From LMUY01 sp965276785 (lineage in GTDB: Bacteria; Pseudomonadota; Alphaproteobacteria; Acetobacterales; Acetobacteraceae): a stretch of 64,000 nt of DNA. Shown piece by piece: positions 1 through 7,874 of the stretch. A program made the translations under genes and the position numbers. The stretch's first letter is position 1. Every line of letters begins with the position of its first letter. The notes under the pieces were generated by a model. That model searched no databases. It worked only from the letters and a program-made list of their open reading frames with translations, and had not been told where the DNA came from. The stretch covers positions 2,108,001-2,172,000 of the forward strand of contig OZ255629.1 of NCBI GenBank assembly GCA_965276785.1, written 5' to 3'.

Positions 1-2
1 AG

Positions 3-446
3 CAATCGTTGGTGCAGCGCGGCTTTGAGCTCGATTTCTGGAAAGTGGCGATGCGCCCGGGCAAGCCGCTGATCGCGGGACATGTCGGGCCCACCCCCGT
101 GCTTGGCTTGCCGGGCAACCCGGTCTCGGCGCTGATTTGCGCGGCGCTGTTCCTGTTGCCGAGCCTGGACGTGATGGGCGGGCTGCCCGCGGCAGCGCCC
201 CGCACTGAGCGCGCTATTCTGGGGGCAGCCGTAAAGGAGAACGATCGGCGCGCCGACCACCTGCGCGCCAGCCTCGGCAACGGACCCGGTGGGCTGCTGA
301 TTGCCACCCCGTTCCCGCGCCAGGATTCCGGCCTGCTGAACATGCTCACCCGCGCGGACGCCTTGATCTTGCGCGCCCCTTTCGCGCCCGCGCTGCCTGA
401 AGGCGGCGAGGTCGAGGTCATCCGGCTGGACAGCCTGGGATTGTAG
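3..446 (+). CDS. moeA: Molybdopterin molybdenumtransferase MoeA, C-terminal part
   Basis: This is the 3' end of a gene that begins before the window. The visible ~147 residues carry the MoeA signature around MRPGKPL and the LGLPGNPVSA segment of the MoaB/Mog-like molybdopterin-binding domain, followed by the small C-terminal beta domain. MoeA inserts molybdate into adenylylated molybdopterin in the cytoplasm, the last step in making the Mo cofactor. The frame is open from the first bases and ends at TAG. It is followed by lexA, an order I associate with Rhodospirillales. The identification is strong; the upstream domains cannot be judged here. Confidence 0.93.
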   Translation, partial: QSLVQRGFELDFWKVAMRPGKPLIAGHVGPTPVLGLPGNPVSALICAALFLLPSLDVMGGLPAAAPRTERAILGAAVKENDRRADHLRASLGNGPGGLLIATPFPRQDSGLLNMLTRADALILRAPFAPALPEGGEVEVIRLDSLGL

Positions 447-477
447 CGCCCGATTGCAGACGTGCCCGCCTAAACGC

Positions 478-507
478 TTGACGGCGCGAGTGGAACCAAC
501 CTAGAAC
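478..507 (+). promoter_or_regulatory. lexA promoter
   Basis: A -35 like TTGACG (478-483) and a -10 like TAGAAC (502-507) are 18 bp apart, upstream of lexA. The SOS box lies on the -10, so LexA binding should block RNA polymerase. This assignment is by inspection only. Confidence 0.5.
493..507. promoter_or_regulatory. SOS box (LexA operator) of lexA
   Basis: The plus strand reads GAAC-CAACCTA-GAAC, which on the minus strand is GTTC-TAGGTTG-GTTC. This matches exactly the direct-repeat GTTC-N7-GTTC operator established for alphaproteobacterial LexA. It sits 63 bp before the lexA start, so autoregulation is expected. Confidence 0.85.
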
Positions 508-570
508 ACCGTAGGTTGCTGATTTGTTCCGACCACAAGCAGACGTCGGAGTCCGTAGAGGAGAGTTCGC

Positions 571-1302
571 ATGCTCACGCGAAAGCAGCATGAGCTGTTG
601 GTGTTTATCGACCATCATCTGCGCAGCACGGGTTTTTCCCCCTCGTTCGAGGAAATGAAGGACGCGTTGAAGCTGCGCTCGAAGTCCGGCATCCACCGGT
701 TGATTTCGGCATTGGAGGAGCGTGGCTTCATTGAGCGCCACCACCATCGCGCCCGTGCGCTCGAGGTGATCCGCATGCCGGACAAGGCCCCCGCGCTGCG
801 AGAGGAAGCGCCGGCGTTGGCTCCCCCCGCCGTTGCCCCGCCCGCCTTTGCGCCAAACGTGATTCGCGGCGATTTCAGCGGCAACCGCTTGGCCGGCGTG
901 CGTGCCGCCAGCGAGGCCGCGGCGGTGCAATTGCCGCTCTATGGCCGCATCGCCGCCGGCCAACCGATCGAGGCGCTGCGGGACGGCGGCAGCCAGATTG
1001 AGGTGCCGCTCGCCATGCTCGGCAGCGGTGAGCACTACGCGCTGGAGGTGGCCGGCGATTCGATGATTGACGCCGGCATTCTGGACACCGACACCGTCAT
1101 CATCCGCAAAGGCGAGACAGCGGAGAACGGGCAGATTGTCGTGGCAATGGTCGACGACTCGGAGGTGACGCTGAAGCGCTTGCGCCGCCGCGGCAGCACC
1201 ATCGTGCTGGAGCCGGCCAACCCGAACTACGAAGTGCGGATTTTCCCCGCCGACCGGGTGAAGGTGCAGGGCAGGCTGGTGGGGCTGCTCCGGCGGTACT
1301 AA
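571..1302 (+). CDS. lexA: LexA repressor, SOS regulator
   Basis: LexA represses DNA-damage genes and cleaves itself when activated RecA is present. The 243-residue protein has an N-terminal winged helix (about 1-65, beginning MLTRKQHELL), an Ala/Pro-rich linker (about 70-115) and a C-terminal S24 peptidase domain. The cleavage site is A129-G130 in GRIAAG. The catalytic pair is Ser164 in GDSM and Lys202 in VTLKR. It is longer than E. coli LexA (202) mainly because of the linker, as is usual in alphaproteobacteria. A good AGAGGAGA Shine-Dalgarno (557-564) precedes the ATG. The operator at 493-507 indicates autorepression. Confidence 0.97.
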   Translation: MLTRKQHELLVFIDHHLRSTGFSPSFEEMKDALKLRSKSGIHRLISALEERGFIERHHHRARALEVIRMPDKAPALREEAPALAPPAVAPPAFAPNVIRGDFSGNRLAGVRAASEAAAVQLPLYGRIAAGQPIEALRDGGSQIEVPLAMLGSGEHYALEVAGDSMIDAGILDTDTVIIRKGETAENGQIVVAMVDDSEVTLKRLRRRGSTIVLEPANPNYEVRIFPADRVKVQGRLVGLLRRY

Positions 1303-1356
1303 GCTCCGCCCCCAGAGCTCTTCGCCCCTTCGGCGGAAGGCACCGGGGGACAGGCG

Positions 1357-2637
1357 ATGGAGCAAGCAGCCCGCGTGACGGCGCAGGTCGAGCGGCGGCT
1401 CATCCCGTTGCTCGCGCTATGCTACTTTTTCAACATCCTGGATCGCGGTAACATCGGCCTCGCCGCGTTGACCATGAACCACGACCTCGGGCTGTCCGCC
1501 GCCGCGTTCGGCTTCGGCGCCGGGGTGTTCTTCATCCCGTATTTCGTCTTCGAAGTGCCATCCAACCTGGCGCTGCAACGTTTTGGCGCCCGCAGGTGGC
1601 TCGCCCGCATCCTGGTCTCCTGGGGCCTGATCGCCAGCGCGACCGCGTTCGTCTGGGATGCAACCAGCTTTTACGTGGTGCGCGCGGTGCTCGGCGCGGC
1701 GGAGGCCGGGTTCTTTCCCGGCATCGTATTCTATCTCACGCTGTGGATCCCGGAGGCCCGGCGGGGCCGCATCGTGGCCGTCTTCATGGCTGCGATCCCG
1801 GTGTCCGCGCTGGTCGGCGCGCCGGTAGGAGGTGCCCTGCTCGGCACGGAGGGATTGCTGGGCCTGCATGGCTGGCAATGGCTGTTCATCCTGGAGGGCG
1901 TCCCGGCCGTCCTGCTGGGCTTCGTCGTGCTTCGCGCCCTGCCCGACCGCCCGGACCAGGCGGCCTGGCTGGCCGAAGACGACCGCCGCTGGTTAGTCGA
2001 CACGCTGGCCGCCGAGCAGGCCAAGCCGACGCATTCCGCCGCGCCAGGCGTTCTAGCGGTGTTGCGCGATCGCAACGTGTTGCTGCTGGCCTTGGCCTAT
2101 ACCGGGTTGACCGGGCTGAACGCCGGATTGGGCTTCTTTCTGCCACTGATCATGCGCATGTTCCCGGTCAGCAACTTTCAAGCGGCGATGCTGGCCGCCA
2201 TACCGTTCCTGCTGGGCGCTATCGGCATGGTTGTGTTCGGCCTGTTGTCGGATCGGCGCCGGCGGGGTGCCGCGTTGCTGTCGGCAGTTGTGGCGGCAGT
2301 TGGGTTGGTCGGTGCGGCGATCACGCCCGACCCGGTGTGGAAACTTGCCGTGCTGTCGTTTGCCTGTCTAGGCGTGTATGGCTGCATGCCGGCGTTCTGG
2401 CCGATCCCACAGGCAATGCTCACCGGCGCCAGCGCAGCAGCAGCCCTGGCCCTGATCAATGCGGTCGGTAACCTGGCCGGGTTTTACAATCCCGCCATCA
2501 TGGGCTGGCTGCGCGACCGCACGGGGAACTATAACGCCGGGTTCCTCTGGCTGGCCGCGACCGCCGTCATGGCGCTGGTAATTCTGGTACTGCTGCTGCC
2601 GCGCTCCGGCCGCATGGCGACCCGCCCGCCTGCGTGA
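1357..2637 (+). CDS. MFS permease, anion:cation symporter (ACS) type
   Basis: This 426-residue inner-membrane protein has about 12 hydrophobic segments in two six-helix halves. The N-terminal stretch around YFFNILDRGNIGLAAL and the segment FGARRWLARILVSWG are typical of the anion:cation symporter branch (tartrate, phthalate and galactonate permeases). It probably imports an organic acid with protons, but the substrate cannot be read from sequence. It follows lexA after a 54-bp gap and has no catabolic gene partner beside it. A short stem-loop follows the stop codon. Confidence 0.85.
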   Translation: MEQAARVTAQVERRLIPLLALCYFFNILDRGNIGLAALTMNHDLGLSAAAFGFGAGVFFIPYFVFEVPSNLALQRFGARRWLARILVSWGLIASATAFVWDATSFYVVRAVLGAAEAGFFPGIVFYLTLWIPEARRGRIVAVFMAAIPVSALVGAPVGGALLGTEGLLGLHGWQWLFILEGVPAVLLGFVVLRALPDRPDQAAWLAEDDRRWLVDTLAAEQAKPTHSAAPGVLAVLRDRNVLLLALAYTGLTGLNAGLGFFLPLIMRMFPVSNFQAAMLAAIPFLLGAIGMVVFGLLSDRRRRGAALLSAVVAAVGLVGAAITPDPVWKLAVLSFACLGVYGCMPAFWPIPQAMLTGASAAAALALINAVGNLAGFYNPAIMGWLRDRTGNYNAGFLWLAATAVMALVILVLLLPRSGRMATRPPA

Positions 2638-2640
2638 GAG

Positions 2641-2658
2641 GTGTTGCTCCGGCAACAC
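2641..2658 (+). terminator. Stem-loop after the MFS gene, possible terminator
   Basis: GTGTTGC-TCCG-GCAACAC is a perfect 7-bp stem with a 4-nt loop, three bases after the permease stop codon. There is no U-run, so intrinsic termination is uncertain. It could instead stabilise the 3' end. Confidence 0.35.
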
Positions 2659-2766
2659 ACAATGGCGTGCATCATCGCAACAGTGGCCGTCCCTGGCCGA
2701 TAATTCTTTGCGGAACCGTTGCGATCTGCGATCGAGCGGCACCCTAAGTTATCGAAGGTTCCAACG

Positions 2767-3855
2767 ATGCGCACATCCCGGCTGCTTGCCTCCATAACCG
2801 TGCTCGGCCTGCCTCTGGCGGCCCAAGCGCAGCCCATAACCGGCGTCTATATCGGCGCTGGTGCCGGCGGCAACTTCGTGCCGTCGCAGACCGTCGACCA
2901 GACATTTACCCAGCCAGCCTACAATTTTCCTATCGGCAACGGGCGGTCCATCCCCGAACCGGCGGCCGGCTTTCGCAGCCATGGCGTCTATGATTTCGAC
3001 GCGGGCGGCGTGGTGGTCGGCAGCATCGGCTACGGGTTCGGCCACGGGCTGCGGGTTGAGGTTGAAGGCGACTACCGGATCAACCAGCGCACGCTTTTCA
3101 GCCGTGTCAATCAGCAGACGTTCGGCCCGATGGTCAACGTGCTCTACGACCTCAATGTCGGCTCGCCCGACCTGTTCCCGTATGCCGGACTAGGAGCGGG
3201 CTACATGTGGCAGGATCGCGGCTTCCAGATCGGCCGCACCAGTTCTTTCGCCTATCAAGCCATTCTCGGCGTCGCCGTCCCCATCGCGATTGTACCGCGC
3301 CTGTCGGTCACGCTGGAATACCGCTTCCTCGGCCTGGCGGACACCAGCCGGACCGACATCGTTCCGTCGGGCTCTGCCTTTGTGCCGGCGGCGAGGGACA
3401 AGCTTTCGTATAGCAACAATTATAACCACAGCATTCTGCTCGGCGTCCGGTATGCATTGAGCCAGCCAGCGCGCCGCCCGTCGCCTGGCCCAACGCAGCC
3501 CGCCGCCCCCGCCGCGCCGCAGATAGCCCGCACCTACCTCGTCTTCTTCGATTGGGACCGGGCCGATCTCACCGACCGCGCCCGGCAGATCGTGGCCGAA
3601 GCCGCACAAGCCAGCACAAAAGTGCAAACCACCCGCATCGAGGTGCAAGGCAACGCCGACAGTTCGGGCAAGCCCGCCTACAACCAGGCCTTGTCTCTGC
3701 GGCGCGCGCAGACAGTGGCCGCGGAGCTCGTGCGCCAGGGCGTGCCAGAGGCCGCCATCGACATCCAGGCATTCGGCGACACGCGTCCCTTAGTGCCGAC
3801 CGCAGCCGGCGTGCGCGAACCGCAAAACCGGCGGGTGGCGATCATCCTGCGCTGA
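2767..3855 (+). CDS. OmpA-family outer-membrane protein (paralogue 1)
   Basis: The 362-residue protein starts with a clear signal peptide (MRTSRLLASITVLG, cut near AQA-Q). A beta-barrel of the OmpA/Omp25 type follows (GVYIGAGAGGNF to the end of LLGVRYAL), then a Pro/Ala linker and an OmpA-C domain with the peptidoglycan-binding pattern N-x2-LS-x2-RA-x2-V (NQALSLRRAQTV). It should anchor the outer membrane to the wall. The ATG at 2767 was chosen over an in-frame upstream start because it begins the signal peptide and has GAAGG 8 nt before it. It faces a close paralogue at 4203-5300, and their OmpA-C ends are about 85% alike by eye at DNA level. Confidence 0.9.
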   Translation: MRTSRLLASITVLGLPLAAQAQPITGVYIGAGAGGNFVPSQTVDQTFTQPAYNFPIGNGRSIPEPAAGFRSHGVYDFDAGGVVVGSIGYGFGHGLRVEVEGDYRINQRTLFSRVNQQTFGPMVNVLYDLNVGSPDLFPYAGLGAGYMWQDRGFQIGRTSSFAYQAILGVAVPIAIVPRLSVTLEYRFLGLADTSRTDIVPSGSAFVPAARDKLSYSNNYNHSILLGVRYALSQPARRPSPGPTQPAAPAAPQIARTYLVFFDWDRADLTDRARQIVAEAAQASTKVQTTRIEVQGNADSSGKPAYNQALSLRRAQTVAAELVRQGVPEAAIDIQAFGDTRPLVPTAAGVREPQNRRVAIILR

Positions 3856-4083
3856 TCATCCCGGACGACGCGGCCTGCCGGAGGGGCCGCACCCCGCCGG
3901 CAGATCCGTGCCCAACGCGCCGGCAAGTTGGGCGATGGAGCTTTCCAACAGGTGCACCGCTTCTTCCAGCCGGACCACCTCGGGCGAAATCGCCCCCCGT
4001 TCCAGCATTCGGTCCCGCAGGACCCAGGCCACCTGAGCCAATTCACCAATCTGTTGCAGGCAAGCTTGCTGGTCGTTCTGCAT
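3856..4083 (-). CDS. Small hypothetical protein between OmpA paralogues
   Basis: This is a 75-residue, soluble, probably helical protein (MQNDQQACLQQIGELAQVAW at its start) with an acidic middle and a Gly/Pro/Arg-rich tail. I do not recognise the family. ATG at 4083 is preferred because GAGAGG lies 9 nt upstream; a GTG at 4092 is too close to that Shine-Dalgarno. Its stop codon abuts the stop of the first OmpA paralogue. A 23-bp dyad sits just upstream of the start. Coding is plausible but not proven. Confidence 0.5.
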   Translation of the reverse strand: MQNDQQACLQQIGELAQVAWVLRDRMLERGAISPEVVRLEEAVHLLESSIAQLAGALGTDLPAGCGPSGRPRRPG

Positions 4084-4103
4084 CGCATTCACCTCTCGAC
4101 CAC

Positions 4104-4126
4104 ACTTATCACAAAATTGTGTAAGT
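4104..4126. promoter_or_regulatory. 23-bp dyad, candidate operator
   Basis: ACTTA-T-CACAA-AA-TTGTG-TAAGT forms nested arms with one unpaired T. It lies in an AT-rich gap 20 bp upstream of the small minus-strand gene at 3856-4083. A repressor site is the simplest reading; the protein that binds it is unknown. Confidence 0.35.
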
Positions 4127-4165
4127 TTCGCAAGAAAGAGATTCTGTATGCACAGAGAGGGAGAC

Positions 4166-4193
4166 CGGTCCGCCTCGCCAACGAGGCGGACCG
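4166..4193 (-). terminator. Terminator of OmpA paralogue 2
   Basis: A perfect 12-bp stem (CGGTCCGCCTCG and its complement) with a CCAA loop lies 10 bp beyond the stop codon of the minus-strand gene. On that strand a pyrimidine-rich stretch (TCTCCCTCTCTG) follows, consistent with an intrinsic terminator. Confidence 0.65.
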
Positions 4194-4202
4194 ATCCAGC
4201 GA

Positions 4203-5300
4203 TCAGCGCAGGATGATGGCAACCCGACGGTTTTGCGGCTCCCGCACGCCCGGGCCGGTTGGCACCAAGGGACGGGTTTGGCCAAAAGCCTCAATGTCGA
4301 TGATGTTCATCGGCACGCCATGACGCACCAGTTCCGCCGCGACGGTCTGCGCGCGCCGCAGAGACAGCCGCTGATTGTACGCCGGCGTGCCCGACGTGTC
4401 GGTGTTGCCCTGCACCTCGATGCGCGTGGTCTGCACCCGGGTGCTGGCCTGCGCCGCCTCGGCCACGATCTGCCGGGCACGGTCGGTGAGGTCAGCCCGG
4501 TCCCAATCGAAGAACACGAGGTAGGTGCGCGCCGGCGCTGGAGCGGGCGGCGCCGAAACCGGCGCGGGTGGCGGCGGCGGCGAGGGAGTGTTGAAGGCAT
4601 AGCGCACGCCGAGCAACACGCTGTGGTTCAGGTTCTCGCTGATATCGACATTGCCGACCCGCCTGCCCGGCGCGCGGCTGAGGGTGTCGCCGGTAAAGGT
4701 CTGATTGCCCAACACGCCCAGGAACCGATATTCCGCCGTGAGCGCCAGGCCCGGAACGGCGGCGATCGGGAAGGCGGCACCGACGATGCCTTGGTAGGCG
4801 AAGTTGTCTGAGGTGCCCCCGATATGGGTGACGCTTCCGGCCACCGGGTTGCTCGCGTTGAAGCCGTTGAGATGGCTCCATTCCCAACCCGCGCCGAGGC
4901 CGACATAGGGAGTGACGAACGACACACCGAAAGGCCGCAGGTCCACGTCGTACAACACATTGCCCAACACGCCGTAGTCTTGCTGCGTGCTTTGGCCACC
5001 GATCGGCTGCAGTGCCCCGCCAAGTTGGCGAACTCCGTTCTGCCGGTAATTGCCCTCGATCTCAAAGCGCAATCCATTGCCAAAGCCGTACCCTACACTG
5101 CCCACTCCGCCGAAGCCGCCCTCATCGAAGCGGAACCGCGTCGAGGGCAGGCCGGTGCCTGGGGAGCCTGGCACATGCTCGTCCTGCTTGTAGTTCCAGA
5201 GCGCACCCGCGCCGATATACAGGCCGGTAATCGGTTGAGCGGAAGCAAGGACGGGAAAGCCGATAATCGTGGCTGCCGCGAGGGCAATCCGTAGGCGCAT
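4203..5300 (-). CDS. OmpA-family outer-membrane protein (paralogue 2)
   Basis: This 365-residue protein is built like the one at 2767-3855: signal peptide (MRLRIALAAATIIGF, cut near ASA-Q), QPITGLYIGAGA at the start of an eight-strand-type barrel, a Pro-rich linker, and an OmpA-C domain with NQRLSLRRAQTV. It should sit in the outer membrane and hold peptidoglycan. The start at 5300 has AGGAG 9 nt upstream; longer in-frame starts would run into the tRNA gene. The two genes converge on each other. The barrels have diverged much more than the OmpA-C ends, which suggests duplication with later homogenisation of the 3' halves. Confidence 0.9.
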   Translation of the reverse strand: MRLRIALAAATIIGFPVLASAQPITGLYIGAGALWNYKQDEHVPGSPGTGLPSTRFRFDEGGFGGVGSVGYGFGNGLRFEIEGNYRQNGVRQLGGALQPIGGQSTQQDYGVLGNVLYDVDLRPFGVSFVTPYVGLGAGWEWSHLNGFNASNPVAGSVTHIGGTSDNFAYQGIVGAAFPIAAVPGLALTAEYRFLGVLGNQTFTGDTLSRAPGRRVGNVDISENLNHSVLLGVRYAFNTPSPPPPPAPVSAPPAPAPARTYLVFFDWDRADLTDRARQIVAEAAQASTRVQTTRIEVQGNTDTSGTPAYNQRLSLRRAQTVAAELVRHGVPMNIIDIEAFGQTRPLVPTGPGVREPQNRRVAIILR

Positions 5301-5382
5301 GGAAAGGCACTCCTGTTGCGTGGCCGCGCGACCTACGCGGCGCGGTTGCGATAGTTGAAATTTAAAATCGTCCAGGTCTATG

Positions 5383-5420
5383 CAACATACAGTTACACCC
5401 TTGAATTTACACGTATGTTG
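5383..5420. promoter_or_regulatory. Inverted repeat upstream of OmpA paralogue 2
   Basis: Perfect 8-bp arms CAACATAC (5383-5390) and GTATGTTG (5413-5420) are separated by 22 bp in an AT-rich stretch about 80-120 bp before the start of the gene. The spacing of about three helical turns fits a dimeric regulator site or an mRNA hairpin in the leader. Confidence 0.35.
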
Positions 5421-5512
5421 AAGAAGAGGATGGCGCCTTCGTGAACGGGCGCGGCAAATCTGCGCTGCCCGGCGAGGAGCGCCCCTTGCGTCACACGACT
5501 CTGGATGGACGG

Positions 5513-5542
5513 TTGACGCGGCGGGGCGCACCGGCGTAACAG
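5513..5542 (+). promoter_or_regulatory. Probable tRNA-Met promoter
   Basis: TTGACG (5513-5518) and a TAACAG-like -10 (5537-5542), 18 bp apart, end 13 bp before the tRNA gene. The GC-rich stretch between the -10 and the tRNA resembles a stringent discriminator. Confidence 0.45.
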
Positions 5543-5555
5543 CCCCGACATCTTG

Positions 5556-5630
5556 GGCGGCGTAGCTCAGCGGTAGAGCAGGGGAATCATAATCCCTTGG
5601 TCGGCGGTTCAAATCCGTCCGCCGCTACCA
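5556..5630 (+). tRNA. tRNA-Met (CAT), elongator type
   Basis: A 75-nt cloverleaf can be folded by hand: acceptor GGCGGCG with CGCCGCT (one G-U), D stem GCTC/GAGC, anticodon stem GGGGA/TCCCT with loop ATCATAA (anticodon CAT), T stem GGCGG/CCGTC, and an encoded CCA end. The first acceptor pair exists, unlike in initiator tRNA, and the body resembles alphaproteobacterial elongator tRNA-Met. A tRNA-Ile2 with a lysidine-modified CAT is the alternative, but less likely from the body sequence. Confidence 0.93.
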
Positions 5631-5687
5631 AGGACCGCCCGGTCGCTCGCTCAAGGTCTGGCCGTCGCTCGAGAGGACCGCCGCACC

Positions 5688-7022
5688 ATGCCGGACCGCG
5701 GCCACATGTCGCTCGCCCTCCTGTTCGGCGCCGCCGGGTCGCACCCGGCCAGTTGGCTGCATCCCGATTGCGCGCCCGCCCCGCCCACCGACCTGGCCAC
5801 CTACAGCCATGCCGCCCGATTGGCTGAGCGCGGCCTGTTCGACCTGTTCTTCATCGCCGACACCCCCGGCGCGCGGACCGACAACCTGCACGCCTGGTCA
5901 CGTTTCCCGCTGTTCATAAACGTGCTGGAGCCGGTCACGCTGCTGACCGCGCTGGCCGGCGCGACAAAGCGCATCGGCCTGGGCGGCACGGTGTCCACCA
6001 GCTTCTCCGAGCCCTACAACCTGGCCCGGCAGTTCGCCTCGCTCGATCATCTGAGCCACGGCCGGGCGGCCTGGAACGTGGTGACCTCGGCCAACGACTA
6101 TGCCGCGCGCAATTTCGGCCACGCCAAGCTGGCGCCGCACGCTGACCGCTACGCACGCGCCGGCGAGTTCGTTCACGTGGTGCGCGCCCTGTGGGACAGT
6201 TGGGGCGACGGCGCATTCGGCCTGGACCGCGCGACCGGCCGCTATTTCGACCCGGCGGCGCAGCACCCGGTCCATCATGACGGCCGCTACTTCAAGGTCG
6301 ATGGCGCGCTCAACATCGCCCGGCCGCCGCAAGGCCACCCGGTGATCATCGCCGCCGGGGCCAGCGATGCCGGGCAGGACCTGGCCGCCCGCTGGGCAGA
6401 CGTGGTGTTCTCCTCCAATCCCACCGCCGCCGACGCCAGCCGCTTCACCGAAGGGCTGAAGGCGCGCATGCCCGCCCACGGGCGCGACCCGTCGGACATG
6501 CGGGTGCTGGCCGGCCTGCCCATCGTCATCGCGCAGAGCGACACGGAGGCGGCCGACGACTATGCCAGGCTGCAGGAGCTGGTGCATCCGGATGTCGGCC
6601 GTTTCCGCCTCGGCATGGACCTGGAGACCGACCTGTCCGACCTGCCCTTGGACGAGCCGATCCCGGACGAACGCATCCCGAAGGCAGCCAACTTCCACAA
6701 GGGCTTCTTCGACGACATCCTGCGGTTGATCCGCGAGGACCGCCCGACCTTGCGCGAGGTCTATCTCCGCTACGAGCGCGGCCGCAAGACCATCACCGGG
6801 TCGCCGCGGCGGATCGCGGACGTGATGGAGGAATGGTTCCGCAGCGGCGCGGCGGACGGCTTCATGCTGCAGTTCCACATCATGCCGCGGGGCCTCGACC
6901 TGTTCGTCGAGCATGTGGTCCCAGACTTGCAAAGGCGCGGGCTGATGCGGCGGGCCTATGCGGGCGCCACACTGCGCGAGCATCTAGGGCTGCGGCGTCC
7001 GGACCGGCCAGCAACGGCGTAG
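5688..7022 (+). CDS. LLM-class flavin-dependent monooxygenase (NtaA/SnaA/DszA-like)
   Basis: This 444-residue cytoplasmic enzyme belongs to the luciferase-like NtaA/SnaA/SoxA(DszA) group, which uses reduced FMN to oxidise C-N or C-S bonds of small molecules. Seen are the N-terminal FFIADTPGARTDN strand region, the family block HGRAAWNVVTSAND, and HDGRYFKVDGALN. It follows tRNA-Met and precedes an amino-acid-type binding protein and permease, suggesting that it works on an imported N- or S-compound. No flavin reductase partner is seen in the window. ATG 5688 has GAGAGGA 10 nt upstream; ATG 5706 is an alternative. The substrate is unknown. Confidence 0.88.
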   Translation: MPDRGHMSLALLFGAAGSHPASWLHPDCAPAPPTDLATYSHAARLAERGLFDLFFIADTPGARTDNLHAWSRFPLFINVLEPVTLLTALAGATKRIGLGGTVSTSFSEPYNLARQFASLDHLSHGRAAWNVVTSANDYAARNFGHAKLAPHADRYARAGEFVHVVRALWDSWGDGAFGLDRATGRYFDPAAQHPVHHDGRYFKVDGALNIARPPQGHPVIIAAGASDAGQDLAARWADVVFSSNPTAADASRFTEGLKARMPAHGRDPSDMRVLAGLPIVIAQSDTEAADDYARLQELVHPDVGRFRLGMDLETDLSDLPLDEPIPDERIPKAANFHKGFFDDILRLIREDRPTLREVYLRYERGRKTITGSPRRIADVMEEWFRSGAADGFMLQFHIMPRGLDLFVEHVVPDLQRRGLMRRAYAGATLREHLGLRRPDRPATA

Positions 7023-7037
7023 GGCAATGGGGACAGC

Positions 7038-7847
7038 GTGAGGGACATTTTAAGGCTTCTCCTTGCCGCGGCATGCATCGCCCTCGCCGCTGGGTCGCCC
7101 GGCCGGGCTTTGGCGGCCACTCCCCCTACCGTGACCGAGGGCAAGCTGACCTGGGGCGCCAGCCCGACCTTCGCGCCGTTCGAGTTCCAGCGCGACGGGC
7201 AGACGGTCGGCTTCGACGTGGACCTGGTGGCGGAGCTGGCCCGGCGCATTGGCCTCCAACCCGCCATGCTCGGCATGGATTTCGCCGGCATCATCCCGGC
7301 TGTGCAAGCGCACCGCATCGATCTCCTGGCCAGCGGCATGTACATCACGCCGGCGCGCGAGGAGGTGCTCGACTTCATCCCCTATCTGCGCATCGGCGAT
7401 CAGATGGTCGTGCCGGCCGGCAATCCGGCCCATATCAGCGGGCGGGATGCGCTGTGCGGGCACAAGATCGCCGTGGCGGTGAACACCCTCTATGAAAAGA
7501 CCGCCCATAGCCTCAGCGACGCATGCACCGCCTCGGGCAAGCCCGCGGTCGGCATCCTGGCCCTGGGCAGCAGCGCCGTGGTGGCGCTCAGCTTGGCGCA
7601 GGGCCGGGCCGAGGGCGCGATCAGCTCCACCCCGGTGATCTCGGCCATGATGGCCAACTCACCCAACACCTTCGAGCCGCTGGGCGAGCCGTTCAACACC
7701 CAATCGCGCCTGGGCATGGCGGTGGCCAAGGACAACCCCGCGCTTCGGGATGCGCTGCGTGCCGCGCTCGACGCCATGCAGGCGGACGGCACCTATGATA
7801 CCCTGCTGAAGAAGTGGGGCTTGCCGCCATCGAGCACCATTTTTTGA
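7038..7847 (+). CDS. ABC transporter substrate-binding protein, polar amino-acid type
   Basis: This 269-residue periplasmic protein has a signal peptide (MRDILRLLLAAACIAL, cut near ALA-A). The SBP_bac_3 fold is shown by KLTWGASPTFAPFEF, the VGFDVDLVAELARRIG block and SGMYITPAREEVLDF. It resembles EhuB/FliY-like proteins that bind polar amino acids or derivatives such as ectoine. It begins at GTG 15 bp after the monooxygenase. The next gene is its likely permease, but no ATPase of this subfamily follows. Confidence 0.88.
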   Translation: MRDILRLLLAAACIALAAGSPGRALAATPPTVTEGKLTWGASPTFAPFEFQRDGQTVGFDVDLVAELARRIGLQPAMLGMDFAGIIPAVQAHRIDLLASGMYITPAREEVLDFIPYLRIGDQMVVPAGNPAHISGRDALCGHKIAVAVNTLYEKTAHSLSDACTASGKPAVGILALGSSAVVALSLAQGRAEGAISSTPVISAMMANSPNTFEPLGEPFNTQSRLGMAVAKDNPALRDALRAALDAMQADGTYDTLLKKWGLPPSSTIF

Positions 7848-7874
7848 GCCGCAAGGGTCGGCGAGCCGAGCGCA

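Noticed and set aside
5301..5612. Longer N-terminus for OmpA paralogue 2
   Set aside because: It would run into the tRNA-Met gene and place the signal peptide inside the protein; ATG 5300 has a proper Shine-Dalgarno.
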